In this document: positions 44,161 through 56,100 of the stretch, piece after piece
Position numbering within the stretch: the stretch's first letter is position 1
Layout: every line of letters starts with the position of its first letter
Assembly (NCBI GenBank): GCA_947259355.1
Contig: CAMYMF010000012.1
Location: forward strand, 1 to 57,974
Direction of reading: 5' to 3'
DNA: 57,974 nucleotides
DNA from: an uncultured Nitrospirota bacterium
GTDB taxonomy: Bacteria; CG2-30-53-67
The notes under the pieces: generated by a model
The model's input: only the letters and a program-made list of their open reading frames with translations
Database searches by the model: none
What the model was told of the DNA's origin: nothing
Translations under genes and position numbers: made by a program

Positions 44161-44191
44161 GCTCGCGCCCGTCCCCTTGTGCGGCGCGAGC
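44161..44191. terminator. Hairpin between convergent msrAB and aceA
   Basis: GCTCGCGCC (44161-44169) and GGCGCGAGC (44183-44191) form a perfect 9-bp GC-rich stem with a 13-nt loop. It lies between the msrAB stop and the aceA stop and could serve both strands. No long U-tract is seen. Confidence 0.5.
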
Positions 44192-44192
44192 G

Positions 44193-45536
44193 CTAGAACT
44201 GTCCCTTTTCGGTGGAGCCTTTCATGGCCTGCACGGAAGTCTCCCCCCCTGTGATGCAATTCATCACCCGGTCGAAATATCCGGTGCCCACGAACTTCTG
44301 ATGGGTGATGGCCATGTAGCCATCATCCTGACCATGGGCGAACTCGGCCTGCTGAAACTCGGAGTAGGCCAGCATTCCCTGATCCTTGTATTTCCGGGCC
44401 AGCTCGAACATCCCCAGATTGAGGGTGTGAAAACCGGCCAGTGTCACGAACTGAAACTTGAAGCCCATCGCGGCGAGTTCCCGCTGAAACTTGGCGATGG
44501 TGGCGTCGTCCAGATGGGCTTTCCAGTTGAAGGAGGGTGAGCAGTTGTAGGCCAATAGTTTCCCGGGATACTGGGCGTGAATTCCCTCCGCGAACTTCCT
44601 GGCCTGCTTCAGATCAGGATGGGATGTTTCGCACCAAACGAGATCCGCATAAGATGCATACGCCAGCCCCCGGGCGATCGCGCTCTCGACGCCCTCCCGA
44701 ACATAGAAGAAACCTTCCGCCGAGCGTTTCTTTCCCTTCCGGATGAAGGGGCGGTCCCGTTCATCGATGTCGCTGGTCAGAAGTTTGGCCGCCTCCGCGT
44801 CCGTCCGGGCGATGAGGATGGTGGGCACGCCGCAGACATCCGCCGCCAGGCGCGCAGCAATCAGCTTGGTAATAAACTCGCTGGTGGGGACCAGCACCTT
44901 ACCGCCCAGATGGCCGCACTTCTTGGCCGACGCCAGCTGATCCTCAAAGTGAACACCCGCGGCGCCCGCTTCGATCATCTGTTTCATCAGCTCGTATGCG
45001 TTCAGGGGTCCCCCGAAACCGGCTTCGGCATCGGCGATGATCGGCGCGAACCAGTAGGGGCCGCCCTTGCGCCCGTCGAGCACCTGGATCTGATCAGCCC
45101 GCCGCAGGGCCTTGTTGATTCGCCGTACCACCTCGGGCACACTGTTGGAAGGGTAGAGGCTCTGGTCGGGATACATCTCGCCCGCCAGGTTGGCATCGGC
45201 TGCCACCTGCCAGCCGCTGAGGTAGATGGCCTTCAGTCCCGCTTCCACCTGTTGCACCGCCTGATTGCCGGTGAGAGCACCAAGGGCCGAGATAAAGGGC
45301 TCCCGTTGAAGCAGACACCAGAGGCGCTTGGCGCCCGCTTCGGCAAAGGTGCACTCCACCTTGAGGGTGCCCCGCAATTTCAGCACATCGTCCGGCGTGT
45401 AGGGCCGCGCAATGCCTTTCCATCTCGGATCCGTTTTCCATTCACAGCCCATGGCTTGTGCGTCGTCTTCCAGAATCTCGTGACAAGCCAGTCTCTCACA
45501 GAGTTCCATGCCTGTTTCTTCGATGGTCTTGCTCAT
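44193..45536 (-). CDS. aceA: Isocitrate lyase
   Basis: This is a 447-residue enzyme that splits isocitrate to glyoxylate and succinate (glyoxylate shunt, cytoplasm). It shows the catalytic loop [15 protein letters not shown] with the essential Cys, [24 protein letters not shown] and YNCSPSFNW. The ATG at 45536 has GGAGGGAG directly upstream; an upstream ATG at 45605 would add a non-conserved leader. It is the last gene of the aceK-aceB-aceA set, about 100 nt after aceB. Length is normal for the proteobacterial type. Confidence 0.97.
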   Translation of the reverse strand: MSKTIEETGMELCERLACHEILEDDAQAMGCEWKTDPRWKGIARPYTPDDVLKLRGTLKVECTFAEAGAKRLWCLLQREPFISALGALTGNQAVQQVEAGLKAIYLSGWQVAADANLAGEMYPDQSLYPSNSVPEVVRRINKALRRADQIQVLDGRKGGPYWFAPIIADAEAGFGGPLNAYELMKQMIEAGAAGVHFEDQLASAKKCGHLGGKVLVPTSEFITKLIAARLAADVCGVPTILIARTDAEAAKLLTSDIDERDRPFIRKGKKRSAEGFFYVREGVESAIARGLAYASYADLVWCETSHPDLKQARKFAEGIHAQYPGKLLAYNCSPSFNWKAHLDDATIAKFQRELAAMGFKFQFVTLAGFHTLNLGMFELARKYKDQGMLAYSEFQQAEFAHGQDDGYMAITHQKFVGTGYFDRVMNCITGGETSVQAMKGSTEKGQF

Positions 45537-45637
45537 CTCCCTCCACCCTTTCCTTTCGTCCACATCAATGATCGCCCCGCGCCGTGCAGGTGCAAACGAT
45601 CCCACCGACCCACGCGTTTACCTGTGATCTATCCGGG

Positions 45638-47248
45638 CTAGTCCAGATGATCATAGGCCTTGAGCGTGAGAAACTCATCGAGCTCGTCGGCTAACACAAT
45701 TTCTTCGAAGAGCGTCGCCGCCTTTTCGTAATGACCCTGCGCAAAGCGTGCCTCGCCGACGGCCGATTTGATTTTTCCAAGTTCCTCTGCCATCACGTCG
45801 CGGCACATTTCCGGGGTGACTTTGCGCCCATCGGCAAGAACCCCCTGGGGGTGGTGCACCCACTGCCAGACCTGGGTCCTTGAGATTTCAGCCGTGGCCG
45901 CGTCCTCCATTAAATGATAGATGGGAACACAACCCATCCCGCGCAACCAACTGGCCATGTACTGAATGCCCACATCGATATTGGTGCGAAGCCCTGCCTC
46001 CGTAATCTCGCCTTTGGGCAGCTTCAGGAGATCTTTCGCTGTGACATGGACATCGTCTCGCCTTCTGTGGATCTGATTGGGCGTCGGCATGGCCCGGTCG
46101 AACTCCTCCTTGGCGATCTGCACCAGACCCGGATGGGCCACCCAGGTGCCGTCGTGCCCGTCCCCCGCTTCGCGAATCTTATCCTGCCGAACTTTCTCCA
46201 GCGCAATCGCGTTGGCCTCCGCATTGTCTTTGATGGGAATCTGCGCGGCCATCCCGCCCATGGCATGGACCCCGCGGCGGTGACACGATTGAATGACCCG
46301 GAACGAATAGGAGCGCATACAGTGACGGGTCATCGTGATCTGGGCACGGTCTGGAAAGATATATCCCGGCACACGCCGAAAGCGTTTGATGAAGCTGAAG
46401 ATGTAGTCCCACCGGCCGCAGTTCAGCCCGGCCATATGCTCTTTCAGTTCGTAGATGATCTCATCCGTTTCAAAGGCCGCCAAGACGGTCTCGATGAGCA
46501 CCGTCGCTTTGATGGTACCTTGCGGAATGTCGAGTATCTCCTGAGCTTTCACGAAAATGTCGTTCCAGAGCCTGGCCTCCAGGTGGCTTTCCATCTTCGG
46601 CAGATAGAAGTACGGGCCCGTTCCCCGGGCGCTCAGGTTCTTCGCGTTGTGAAGGAGATAAAGACCAAAGTCGAAGATGCTCGCCGAAATCGGCCCGCCA
46701 TCGACCCGGAAATGCTTCTCCACCAGATGCCATCCCCGGGGGCGAACCATGAGCGTCGCCGTCTTGTCCTTTAACGCGTAGTGTTTGCCCTCGGGACTGT
46801 CAAAGGTGATCGTCCGGTTCACAGCATCGCAGAGATTGATCTGCCCCTGGAGGGTCCCCGCCCAGGTGGGTGCATGGGAATCTTCGAAATCGGCCATAAA
46901 CGCGCTGGCGCCCGAGTTGAGAGCATTGATCATCATCTTTCGCTCCACCGGCCCGGTAATTTCCACACGGCGATCCTGAAGGTCCTTGGGAATGGGCGCC
47001 GCCGTCCAGGCACCCTCTCGGACCTCCCGGGTCTTCGAGAGAAAGTCCGGCAGCCACCCGCCGTCGATGCGGGTCTGCACACTCTGACGCCGCGTCAAAA
47101 GCTCCCGCCGGCGGGCATCAAACTCGCGATGGAGCCTCCCCAGAAACGCTTGCGCCTCCGGTGTCAGAATCCGTGCGAACTCTGGGGAGAGCGTCCCGGT
47201 GACCTCGATCCCCTCAGCGGTCTTTTCACTGGTCTTGGTATTCTTCAT
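45638..47248 (-). CDS. aceB: Malate synthase A
   Basis: This is a 536-residue enzyme that joins glyoxylate and acetyl-CoA to malate. It shows TATLMVRPRGWHLVEKH (active-site Arg), GPYFYLPKMESHLEARLWND, AVLIETV-type metal Glu region (IKATVLIETVLAAFETDEII) and CGRWDYIFSF, all typical of form A. The ATG at 47248 follows AAAGGACAG; an ATG at 47305 is in frame but adds a non-conserved leader. It lies about 60 nt downstream of aceK. Confidence 0.97.
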   Translation of the reverse strand: MKNTKTSEKTAEGIEVTGTLSPEFARILTPEAQAFLGRLHREFDARRRELLTRRQSVQTRIDGGWLPDFLSKTREVREGAWTAAPIPKDLQDRRVEITGPVERKMMINALNSGASAFMADFEDSHAPTWAGTLQGQINLCDAVNRTITFDSPEGKHYALKDKTATLMVRPRGWHLVEKHFRVDGGPISASIFDFGLYLLHNAKNLSARGTGPYFYLPKMESHLEARLWNDIFVKAQEILDIPQGTIKATVLIETVLAAFETDEIIYELKEHMAGLNCGRWDYIFSFIKRFRRVPGYIFPDRAQITMTRHCMRSYSFRVIQSCHRRGVHAMGGMAAQIPIKDNAEANAIALEKVRQDKIREAGDGHDGTWVAHPGLVQIAKEEFDRAMPTPNQIHRRRDDVHVTAKDLLKLPKGEITEAGLRTNIDVGIQYMASWLRGMGCVPIYHLMEDAATAEISRTQVWQWVHHPQGVLADGRKVTPEMCRDVMAEELGKIKSAVGEARFAQGHYEKAATLFEEIVLADELDEFLTLKAYDHLD

Positions 47249-47308
47249 CTCTCTGTCCTTTCCGGGTGCCTGCGCGGTGCCACACACCGCAGCCCATGAC
47301 CGCACCCG

Positions 47309-49084
47309 TCACATCCCCGTCGGCTCCCCACTCCTCTGTGGCGCCGCGGACAAGCACCGGCGGCGTTGCGAACTGTCATAGGGAAAAATATGGAAGAACT
47401 CACCGGCCTCGATGGCCTTCTGCGTCGTCCGCCAGAAGGACACATCGAAAAGGTCGCCGTGGTGTTCCAGGAAGAGCTCCCGCAACGGACCCGCCAGCCC
47501 GAGAAATCTCACGAACTCCTCGGGAAACACATCCTGCTCCCCAACGTAGAACCAGGGTTCGTCCGACAGCTCGTCCTCGTCATGGGAAGACTGAGGGAGT
47601 TCTCGGAAATGGCAGGTTGTCAAGAAACAGATCTCGTCGTAATCGTAGAAGACAACCCGTCCGTGCCGGGTCACGCCGAAATTCTTCAGTAGGACATCCC
47701 CGGGAAAGATGTTGCTCACGGCAAGATCCTTGATGGCCCGTCCCAAATCCATGACGACCCGCTTCGCTGCGGTGCCGTCTGCCGTCTGCAAATAGAGATT
47801 CAGCGGTGTGACGCGCCGCTCTACGTAAGCATGCTCCACGACAAGGTGATCCTCACCGAAGCGAACGGTCTTTGCAGCTTCCCGGCGCAGCTCCTCAGTC
47901 AACTCTGGTGAAAACCGTGACAAATCGAACTTGAGATGTTCAAAGGCCTGTGCGTCCACCAGCCGGCCCGCCCGATCGTGTCTGAACACAAGATCGTATT
48001 TCTTCATGACGCCCTGCCGGCTCACCTTCTTCGGTGTGGCGAAGCGATCCCGGATCAGTTTGAACACCAGATCGTCCTCGGCCATATTGAAGACGATCAT
48101 CACCAGTCCGGGCTCGCCCCGAGAAATCTCGAAGCGATCCTCGGGAGAGGCCGCCAGGTGTTCCAGCAGTTCCCGATAAAGTTCGGTCTTGCCATGCTTG
48201 TTGAACCCCATCGATATATAGAGTTCCGAGATCCGCTTTCGGGGCAGAATCGTCTTGAGGAATTTCACCAGATCATAAGGCCGGTCGGCCGCTACATGAA
48301 AGTAGGAGCGCGTGAAACTGAAGAGAATGCTGATCTGGTTCTCTTCCACAAGCACGGCATCCACCGCCACGCCCTCCGGCGAATTGAGCAGCGCGATTCC
48401 CAGTGGAATGAGCTCTGAGTTGGCACGCAATCGACCGATGATATAGGCCCCCATCCCGCGATAGAAGATGTGCGCCACCATCTCTGAGCGATCGATCGGA
48501 CCGGGCAGACCCAGACCCTTCAGCCGACTTTCGATTTCTCCTGCCACCCATTCTACGTCACGCGCAATATCCTGAAAATGATCACTCAGCGGGTAGCTCC
48601 CCAGGATAGATGCGACAAGATCAACCAGCGATCCGGTGCTCACATGCGTGTGGAAAACCTCCGCGTGCGACGCTGTCGGAGGCGATTTGAAATCGGTATC
48701 CACAAATTCCATCGTCCGATTCACGCCGGCCGTGGCGAAAATACGGCGGGTCACCGAATTGAAAAAAGTCTCCGCCAGCTCCCAGTCGTGGCGGGTAGCA
48801 ATGAAACGGGAATAAAAGGTCTTCATGGCCGCCCACACTTGCGGATCTTCCACACGGGAGTCAAGGATCCGTCGCATATCGCTCTCAATCCGACCGATGA
48901 CGTTCTTGTACAGATCCAACCGTTCGGTGGCATCGGCCCGCATGCCCTGCCAATCACGCTCTTCAAAACGAATCCTCGCCCGCTCGGTGATGGCCTGGAA
49001 TGTCTCGCGGTAGGCGTGGAACGCTCCCGCCAGGGTTCGGGCACCGATCCGGGACAGACTGTTCTCGGCAACTGGTTCAGTCAT
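47309..49084 (-). CDS. aceK: Isocitrate dehydrogenase kinase/phosphatase
   Basis: This 591-residue bifunctional enzyme phosphorylates isocitrate dehydrogenase to push carbon into the glyoxylate shunt, and reverses this. It shows EENQISILFSFTRSYFHV, ISELYISMGFNKHGKTELYR (P-loop region) and VVFYDYDEICFLT (catalytic Asp), as in E. coli AceK (578 residues). The ATG at 49084 was chosen because homology begins there; upstream codons to 49207 look non-coding and no clear RBS is visible. It is first in the operon, whereas E. coli has aceB-aceA-aceK. Confidence 0.95.
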   Translation of the reverse strand: MTEPVAENSLSRIGARTLAGAFHAYRETFQAITERARIRFEERDWQGMRADATERLDLYKNVIGRIESDMRRILDSRVEDPQVWAAMKTFYSRFIATRHDWELAETFFNSVTRRIFATAGVNRTMEFVDTDFKSPPTASHAEVFHTHVSTGSLVDLVASILGSYPLSDHFQDIARDVEWVAGEIESRLKGLGLPGPIDRSEMVAHIFYRGMGAYIIGRLRANSELIPLGIALLNSPEGVAVDAVLVEENQISILFSFTRSYFHVAADRPYDLVKFLKTILPRKRISELYISMGFNKHGKTELYRELLEHLAASPEDRFEISRGEPGLVMIVFNMAEDDLVFKLIRDRFATPKKVSRQGVMKKYDLVFRHDRAGRLVDAQAFEHLKFDLSRFSPELTEELRREAAKTVRFGEDHLVVEHAYVERRVTPLNLYLQTADGTAAKRVVMDLGRAIKDLAVSNIFPGDVLLKNFGVTRHGRVVFYDYDEICFLTTCHFRELPQSSHDEDELSDEPWFYVGEQDVFPEEFVRFLGLAGPLRELFLEHHGDLFDVSFWRTTQKAIEAGEFFHIFPYDSSQRRRCLSAAPQRSGEPTGM

Positions 49085-49275
49085 AATGCGCCGCGCAGGA
49101 CCGTCCCGAAGTAAACCTGTTCGGGACGCATTCAAGTTGACTCCGCCTCCGGCCGGCCCGTTTTCTCTCCTTGGCACCACGGTTGAAAGAGACCCACGGG
49201 GCCTCATGGTACTACGCCTTCACCACAAAAACCGCTGGAAAGAAAGCAAACATGCACAAAGCAAAACGTATCCAA

Positions 49276-49304
49276 CGTGTACCGCAAAATGATGGGGGTG
49301 TCAA
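49276..49304 (-). promoter_or_regulatory. Possible promoter of the aceK-aceB-aceA operon
   Basis: On the minus strand TTGACA (49299-49304), a 17-nt spacer and a weak TACACG (49276-49281) lie about 190 nt before aceK. The rest of 49085-49459 holds no gene I can support. Confidence 0.35.
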
Positions 49305-49459
49305 ACGACTGCAAGAACGGGGGGATAGACGGGAACGGTGGGATAACTTGCACTGCAATGGGCCCCAATCCCCGCACAAGGAGGGCCTCGATCATGCCCA
49401 GCGCGAGCCGCAGGCAAGGCACCGACCTGACTACATGCAATGTCCGGGCTAGGGGCCGG

Positions 49460-49738
49460 TTACTTCTCTTCGATGACGAACGTTCCGGAAATATAGACCG
49501 CTTTTCCCTGGTCAATAAAGCGCGCGGAACCACCCGTGGCCTCCACCTGAAACCGCCCATCCCACGCACGGATGACCGATCCGTCATGGGCATAGAGGGT
49601 GATGGTGCGGTCGAGACCGACGAGGTTGCTCTTCAAATGGCTGACCCGCTGTTGGCAGCCTTTGGTACAACCTGCAGTCAGAAGGAGGGCCAAGAGAACG
49701 CCCAACGCGAGAACCAAGCGGATACGGTGGTGCTTCAT
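49460..49738 (-). CDS. Small lipoprotein of unknown function
   Basis: This is a 92-residue protein. MKHHRIRLVLALGVLLALLL followed by TAGC gives a lipoprotein signal peptide (lipobox LTAGC, Cys near 24). The mature part is a single beta-rich domain (SNLVGLDRTITLYAHDGSVI, RFQVEATGGSARFIDQGKAV) ending ISGTFVIEEK. The ATG at 49738 has AAGGAGCC 7 nt upstream; the upstream ATGs at 49771-49774 are not supported. It looks like a small SH3/OB-type envelope domain. Family not recognised with certainty. It lies downstream of, and in the same direction as, the giant protein gene, with a 385-bp gap that shows no other gene. Confidence 0.8.
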   Translation of the reverse strand: MKHHRIRLVLALGVLLALLLTAGCTKGCQQRVSHLKSNLVGLDRTITLYAHDGSVIRAWDGRFQVEATGGSARFIDQGKAVYISGTFVIEEK

Positions 49739-50123
49739 AAATGGCTCCTTTCTGAAATCTTCTTCCGACATCAACGGTTGCTGGCGCGCAGTTGCTACTG
49801 TCTGGCGCTCCCGGCAATGTACCCCACAGGAATGGGCCTCAGTCGCGCGCCCTGACGAGGCCGCAACGGCTTGGATAGGGTATGCGTGATCGGCACGAGC
49901 GGGGAGTGAAGCAGTTATATCATATCAGCTCGAAAACGGAAACAGGAATGACAGGAGGGATCCCGGGGTCGGGCGGAGTGAATCAGGAAACTCGACCCAG
50001 CCGTCTCTGCACGTACGTCAGGCCAAAATCCTCAATTCTATCAATGAAATACAGTTTTGATTGCACCATGCAAGTCACGGAGGTCCCGTCCTCCTCGACG
50101 GCCCTTCTCGTAGGACAGGCAAA

Positions 50124-53100
50124 TCAATACTTCCCGATCGCGTTGATGAACCATCCGTCAAAGTCGTACTCGAGTTCGGTGAGGTCATCGGAGAAATCGG
50201 TGAAATTGTACCCGATGCCCAGCTTGTAGTGCTCTCCAATGTGACGGGAGAGACCGGCCAGAAAACCTTGACGAGTGGACTCGGCTTCGTCCACGTTCAG
50301 CCACCGATACTCGAGCAGCGCATCCCAGTGCCGAATGAGGTGATAGTTGCCTCGAAGGGCGGCGAAGTTGGTTTGACTCCGGAACCAGTCACCGCTGTTG
50401 CGATCGACCCGAAGCTCCCCGATACGCGAGGCCACTTTGACCCCCAGATCCCAGAACCGGTTGAGACGGTACAGCCCTTCGAAGGAGAGCACGTGGGAGC
50501 GCTGATCGGTGCCGATGCCGTCCTGGGCCAGGCTGGGCAAATCGTAGAGGAAGGTGTACCGGCCGAGCAGGTTGAATCGATCATGGTGAACGGGCCGATA
50601 CGCCAGGCCCAACGCGGCCTCTACGAAGCGGGCATCACCCAGAGCGTCGAGCGCATCCTCAGTACGGGACAGACTGAGTTTTCCAAGCCACGTGTAGTCC
50701 TGCCTCCATCTGTAATTGAGCAGATTAGTGGTCAGCCATTGGCGACGTCGCTCACTGCCCCGGTCTCGCCGGTACTCGAGTTTGCTGCTGAGGCGGGTCT
50801 GCCCGCTTCGGTAAAGGGCCGATAGGGTTCCCGCGTCCCGCTCGATGCCCTCGGTGCTATCGTCCAGTCGGCTCGATTGAAACGAGGCGCCGAGGGACCA
50901 GTGTTCCGTGGCATCAAAGTCGAGTCCGAAGACATGGGCAATGCCGGCTTGCCGATCGCTGTGGCGGAACTGGTTCTCATGGTAGACCCGCAATTGATTG
51001 CTCAGGCCGATCCGTTCACCCAGTGTGAAAATTCCATATTCGTCACGATCGGTCCGGTCCGTCAGGAACGTGTAGCTTGTATAGAACTGATGCCAGTCGG
51101 TGATCCGGTAATCTGTCCCCAGCAAAAACGATCTGCCCCGATCGCCGTAGCTCGCTTCGGCCTTGACGGACAACCGCTCGTTCCATTGGGTGTCAACGCC
51201 CACTGTGTAAAGATCGTTGTCCTCGTAGGCGTCGTTCTTGTCGACCGTGGCCTGGGCTATGCCGTAGACATTGACCCGCTCGGTCACATCATAACCCACT
51301 TTCACCGCACCGAGCACAGCCTTTTCCTCCGCGCCCATGTCCGGTGCGTCGCTGACGTAGCGCATCTCCAAACCGAGCGTCGTCTTCTCGCCGCGGCGGT
51401 AGTCGGCCTGAATCCCGAAGGTGGCGTCTCGGCTCTGGCCGTCACGGTTCAGAACCGTCCCGCGGGATGCCATGGAGAAATTTTCATCCAGTTGCAGAAA
51501 GACTTCAGCGCCGTATTCTTCCGAGCGCTGCCCGTCGGGGACTCGGGCCGTGGAGAAGCCCGCGTCCCGGTCTTTCCACCATGCGGCGGCTACACCTTCG
51601 CGCCGACCGTCTGTGACTTCCGTGAAATTAACCCGCGCCTCCACGCCCACGGCAGAGCCTTCGGTCTCCTCCATTGCCGGAGGATTCCGTTTTGTGAAGC
51701 TCAATCCGCCGTCATCGGAGTGCCAGACATCGGCCTGAGCCGCCTCCGTTTCGGCGTACTCCACCTTCACATGGGTCCCGCGGCCGGCCTTGAGAGTCAC
51801 GTCCGCCCCCCGCAAGGTATAATCCTCGCCACCCCGATTCTCATCAACATAGGTGGCACCGACACCGACATGGTCGGTCACCCACTGCTTGGCACGACCA
51901 CCGACGGTGACATCTTCCGCTTCGAAACTATCGGGGACATATTCGTAATCGACCAGCAGCACCACCTCGTTTCCATCCAGGGGAACATCCTTCACCAGCG
52001 ACGGCGCCGCCTGACGAGCCACCTGCAGCAGGGGTCGGGTCAGGATGATGCGTCCCTGCAGTTCGTCTATGTCGTAGTCGCCACCCTGCTCAAGGGTGCT
52101 GTTCTGGACAACCCGCTGACTGTCGCGGTCTCGCACTTCCACACGAACCTTCTCCGATCCGGGCACGATGTCAGTATGCTTGAGATAATAAAGGCTTCCG
52201 CCGGTCCCCAGGAACTCCGCGTGACCTAGGACCGTCTGCGCTTCGGAAACAAAGAGACGCCCCTGCGTTCTAGCATCATCCAGGGCCGTGGTTCCGGTGC
52301 TTTCATGAGACACCTGGGCACCGTAGAGGCTCCGATTGTACTGGGCGAACTCATTGCCGGTGAGGCCCGTGTGGTAGTCACCCCAGAGGACCCGGGACTT
52401 GTCCCAATCGATGCGCAGGTAGAGACGCCCCTGGGAATCGATGTCCTGAATGGTGGTCGAGTCGTCGCCATAGACCGGATAATAGCGGTCGGGGTCCAGG
52501 CGACGGAAGAGACTTTGCGGATCTTTGCGGTGGAGGTGCCGCAACACGTTTTTCAGCTCTTCTTCCTCGCTGTCCATCTGGGCCGTGAGGAGGTATTTGC
52601 CTCGGATCTTGCCCTTGAGATAGAAAGCGAGACGCCCCTCCACCAGAACATCCTCATCGTAGCGGTCATCCGCCGCAAGGGGTTCCACACTGCCGGAAAT
52701 ATTGTTCCCCGATACCGTCACGTCGGCCAGACCAACCAGGAACATGTGCTTTCCCGTGACTTCTGTAGTCAGCGTCCTGCTGCAGGCCACCGCCTCTTCG
52801 GCCGTCACCAGGGTCACGCCGAACTCATGGGTCCCTACGGGCATCATGTATTCCACGGCAAACTCACTGTCCGTGTCGACGGGAATCTCCTCGCCGTTGA
52901 TCATCAGGGCATAGGCACCGCCGATCTCCTGTCCATGGATACGTACCCGACTACCATGCACAGGAATGTTCTGCCGGATCAAATCGCTTCTCCCATAGAC
53001 GGTCCCGAGAGCATGCCCCGGAATCAATGCCCCATCGTCGAAGTCCGGGGTGGTTGTCGCAGATTGTGCAGCCACCAATCCCGCCAGAGCCTCCTCCGCA

Positions 53101-56100
53101 GCGACCAGACCAGCGTCGGCGGAAACATCGAGCCCGCGCTCTCGATCGAGCAGCGTCATCTCGGGCCCTCTTTCCTGCACTTCATGGACCCGCTCCTCTC
53201 CCCAGATGGTCAACTCGACGCGGCGGTTCCTGGCCCGCCCGGCGGCGGTCTTGTTGCTCGCCACCGGTTCATCGGAACCTCTGCCATCGACGAATATCGC
53301 ATCGTCCGACAACTGAAGGGCCTGCTGCATGTAGCGGGCCACGCTTTCCGCACGGGCTTCGGAGAGCACATAGTTATCCGCAAACTCATGCCGGTTGCCC
53401 GGTGCGATGGGGACGTCCGAAGTGTGGCCAATAGCCTGGACGCGTATTTTCGCGACGCCCTCCCATTGCTCAGCGATCCGCCTAAGGGCCGCTCTGTCCT
53501 TCGCCAGGAGTTCAGCTTTTCGTCGACCGAAGTGGGGCGTCAGCGTATACACCTTGCTCTTGCTCACGGTAACGACTTCGGGGCCGGGCGGTTCGAGGAC
53601 CAGAAGGTTTCCGGAAAGCGGCGTACCGCCGCGCAGATTCTCTTCCAGTGCCAGGCGGGGTCCAATACCTCGAGGGGGCATCTCCGCCCCTTCAGTTCGA
53701 TTCTGGGATTCATGCAACACACTGGCATGCACCAGCCGGACCGATTGCGGACGGGTCTCGTCGACACGACCTTCCGCATCGTAAGCCCGCAGCAGATAAA
53801 CCAGTTCATCGCCCGCCCGGAGTCTGCGTTGACCGGAAACCTCGCCGTTCCACAGGGCATGCATCAGACTCCGACGGGGCATTCTGATTTTAGCAATCGG
53901 AGCCATCCGGTCGGTGTCCTCTGCCCGATAGATCAGTACCTCCAGCCGGTGGATGAAGGCTGCATAATTGGTATAGGCCCAGAAGGCCGCCGTTTCTCCG
54001 ATTCGGCCGTCGGACACTGGCAGTGTCTCCGGACCGGCCACCGCGAGTCGCGGGTCGACGACGGATGGGTCCTCCGTCGCCCACAGCTTACCGCCACCCG
54101 GCACTTCCACGACGAATCGGCCGCTCAGATCCACTCGGCGGCTGCTCCGTCGGGCGGCAGCAGATCCAGCAAGGTCGGGTCTGGTTTGACTGTCCGGGGT
54201 GATAATCTCCACCACATAGCCGGCCGCCGTCCGACAATGATCGACGGTGCATGCGTCTACTGAAGGCTCCTCGGCATAGGCCGAGGGGACCACGAACTCA
54301 CTCAAAGACGCCAGGGCAAGACTGAAACCTGTCTTCCAGCCGGCCTCTCTGTCTTTGTTTTCACGTTGCGAAGCTTGCGGTTCCTGCGACGCGCCGGGAT
54401 CCGTCGATTCCCCCTCCCGTCGGATCTCGATTCTGATCTGCCGCATCAGTTGGTCGCCAAGCAGCGGTTGCAAGGCATCGTAGATTTTGCGGGCGCGCCG
54501 CTGACTGAGGTTCGGGGCCTCCGGACCAGCCGCCTCCTCCACGGCCGAGAGCAGGGCGTCCTTCGCACCGGCACCCCGAATATAGAGTTCAATCCGCCTG
54601 TTGCGTGCGCGCCCTTCCGCCGTCTCATTGCTCGCAACCGGTTCGTCGGGGCCTTTTCCCCGGGCGGTGATCCGGTCCGACGGGAGCCCCAGTCTCTCCC
54701 GCAAGTAGCGGGCGACACTCTGGGCCCGGGCTTCCGACAAGGCATGGTTGTCGGCGAATTCCGCACGGTTGGCGGGGGCGATGGGAACGTTGGACGTATG
54801 ACCGACAACCTCGATGCGAATATCCGAAATGCTACGCCATCGACGCACGAGGCGGTCCAGTTCCGCCCGCTGCCCCCGGGAGAGCGAGGCCTTGCGCTTG
54901 CCAAAGCGTTCCTCGAGAACATGGAGGGCCGGAATGCCTGAGTCGGTCCGGTCTCTCTTACGGTCTGCACCCTCCGAGACCTCGCGGTGCCCCTGGATAT
55001 AAAGGGTGCCACCCCCGTGCTCGCGAAGCCGCTCTGCCAGATCCCCGATCAAAGGCATATATTCGGGCCGGATTTCGTCGCTGCCCCGTTCGAAGAAGAT
55101 CTCGCCCAGCTTGACTTCAATGGACTTGCAGCACGGCTCCTGATCTGACAGACGCACACCGAAGTCAAATCGGTTGAGAAGTCCCTGGGTGATGCGCTTG
55201 ACCCGGGGGTTCTCGGTGGTAAAGACCGCCCCCTCGGGCAGCGTCGAGGGGTCGACCTTCAGAATGAAATTACGTCCCCGGTCAAACCGCCCACCTTCGA
55301 TGCCGGCCAGGTGATACCGGCCGTAGGCATCGGTTTCAACAACCAGACCGCTCACGGTCGCCAACCGCACGCCCGGAATCCCCTCCTCCCCAGGGTCTTG
55401 CCAGCCGTCGCCGTTGCGGTCATTGAAAACCTTTCCAATGATGGTGGTCTGTTCGAAATCGGGATCGGAGGTGATCTCGACGGTCGCTTTGGCACGATTG
55501 CCGATCTGCGTGCTTCCACTGAAGGGCGCGGCACTGTTCACATAGTTGCCTGGAACGACGCCTGGGCCGATGCGGAGCACGTATGTCAGCGTGACGGTCT
55601 CCCCCGCCGGGATGTCGATGCCGCCGAATCTGACGGGGCGCACGCCGGTGACCGTCAGGGCGTTCTTCTCTCCGTTCAGACGGGCCGAATCCTTGACATA
55701 ACCGAAACCCGCCGGAATGGTGTCCACCAGGGTCACGTCGACGAGATCCACGTTATTGAGCGTGATGTTCTCCAGGGTTACCCGGTAGCGAACCATCTCC
55801 CCGAGTATTGCACGACTTCGATCTGCTGTCTTGACGGTTCTCACACTGAAGGCATTCGGGACCAGAGGATCCACAGGAAGATGATTGTTGATGATATCGG
55901 GATCACCGCTGGCCAACTGAAAGCTGAGATAATAATCGGTGCTGTCGCCCATGGCCGGGACAGAGAAGCTCGGCACGATCTGAACCGGATTCGGCAATCC
56001 CGTCGGGTCGAAGGGCCCGGGAAGCGGCGGGATCTGCGTGGATACCCCGCTCACATAACCCGGCGGCGTACTCCATACGATCGTGTAGACGGTGTCTGAG

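Noticed and set aside
49204-49593. 129-codon minus-strand frame upstream of aceK
   Set aside because: It overlaps the small lipoprotein gene in another frame, has no RBS and no recognisable domain.
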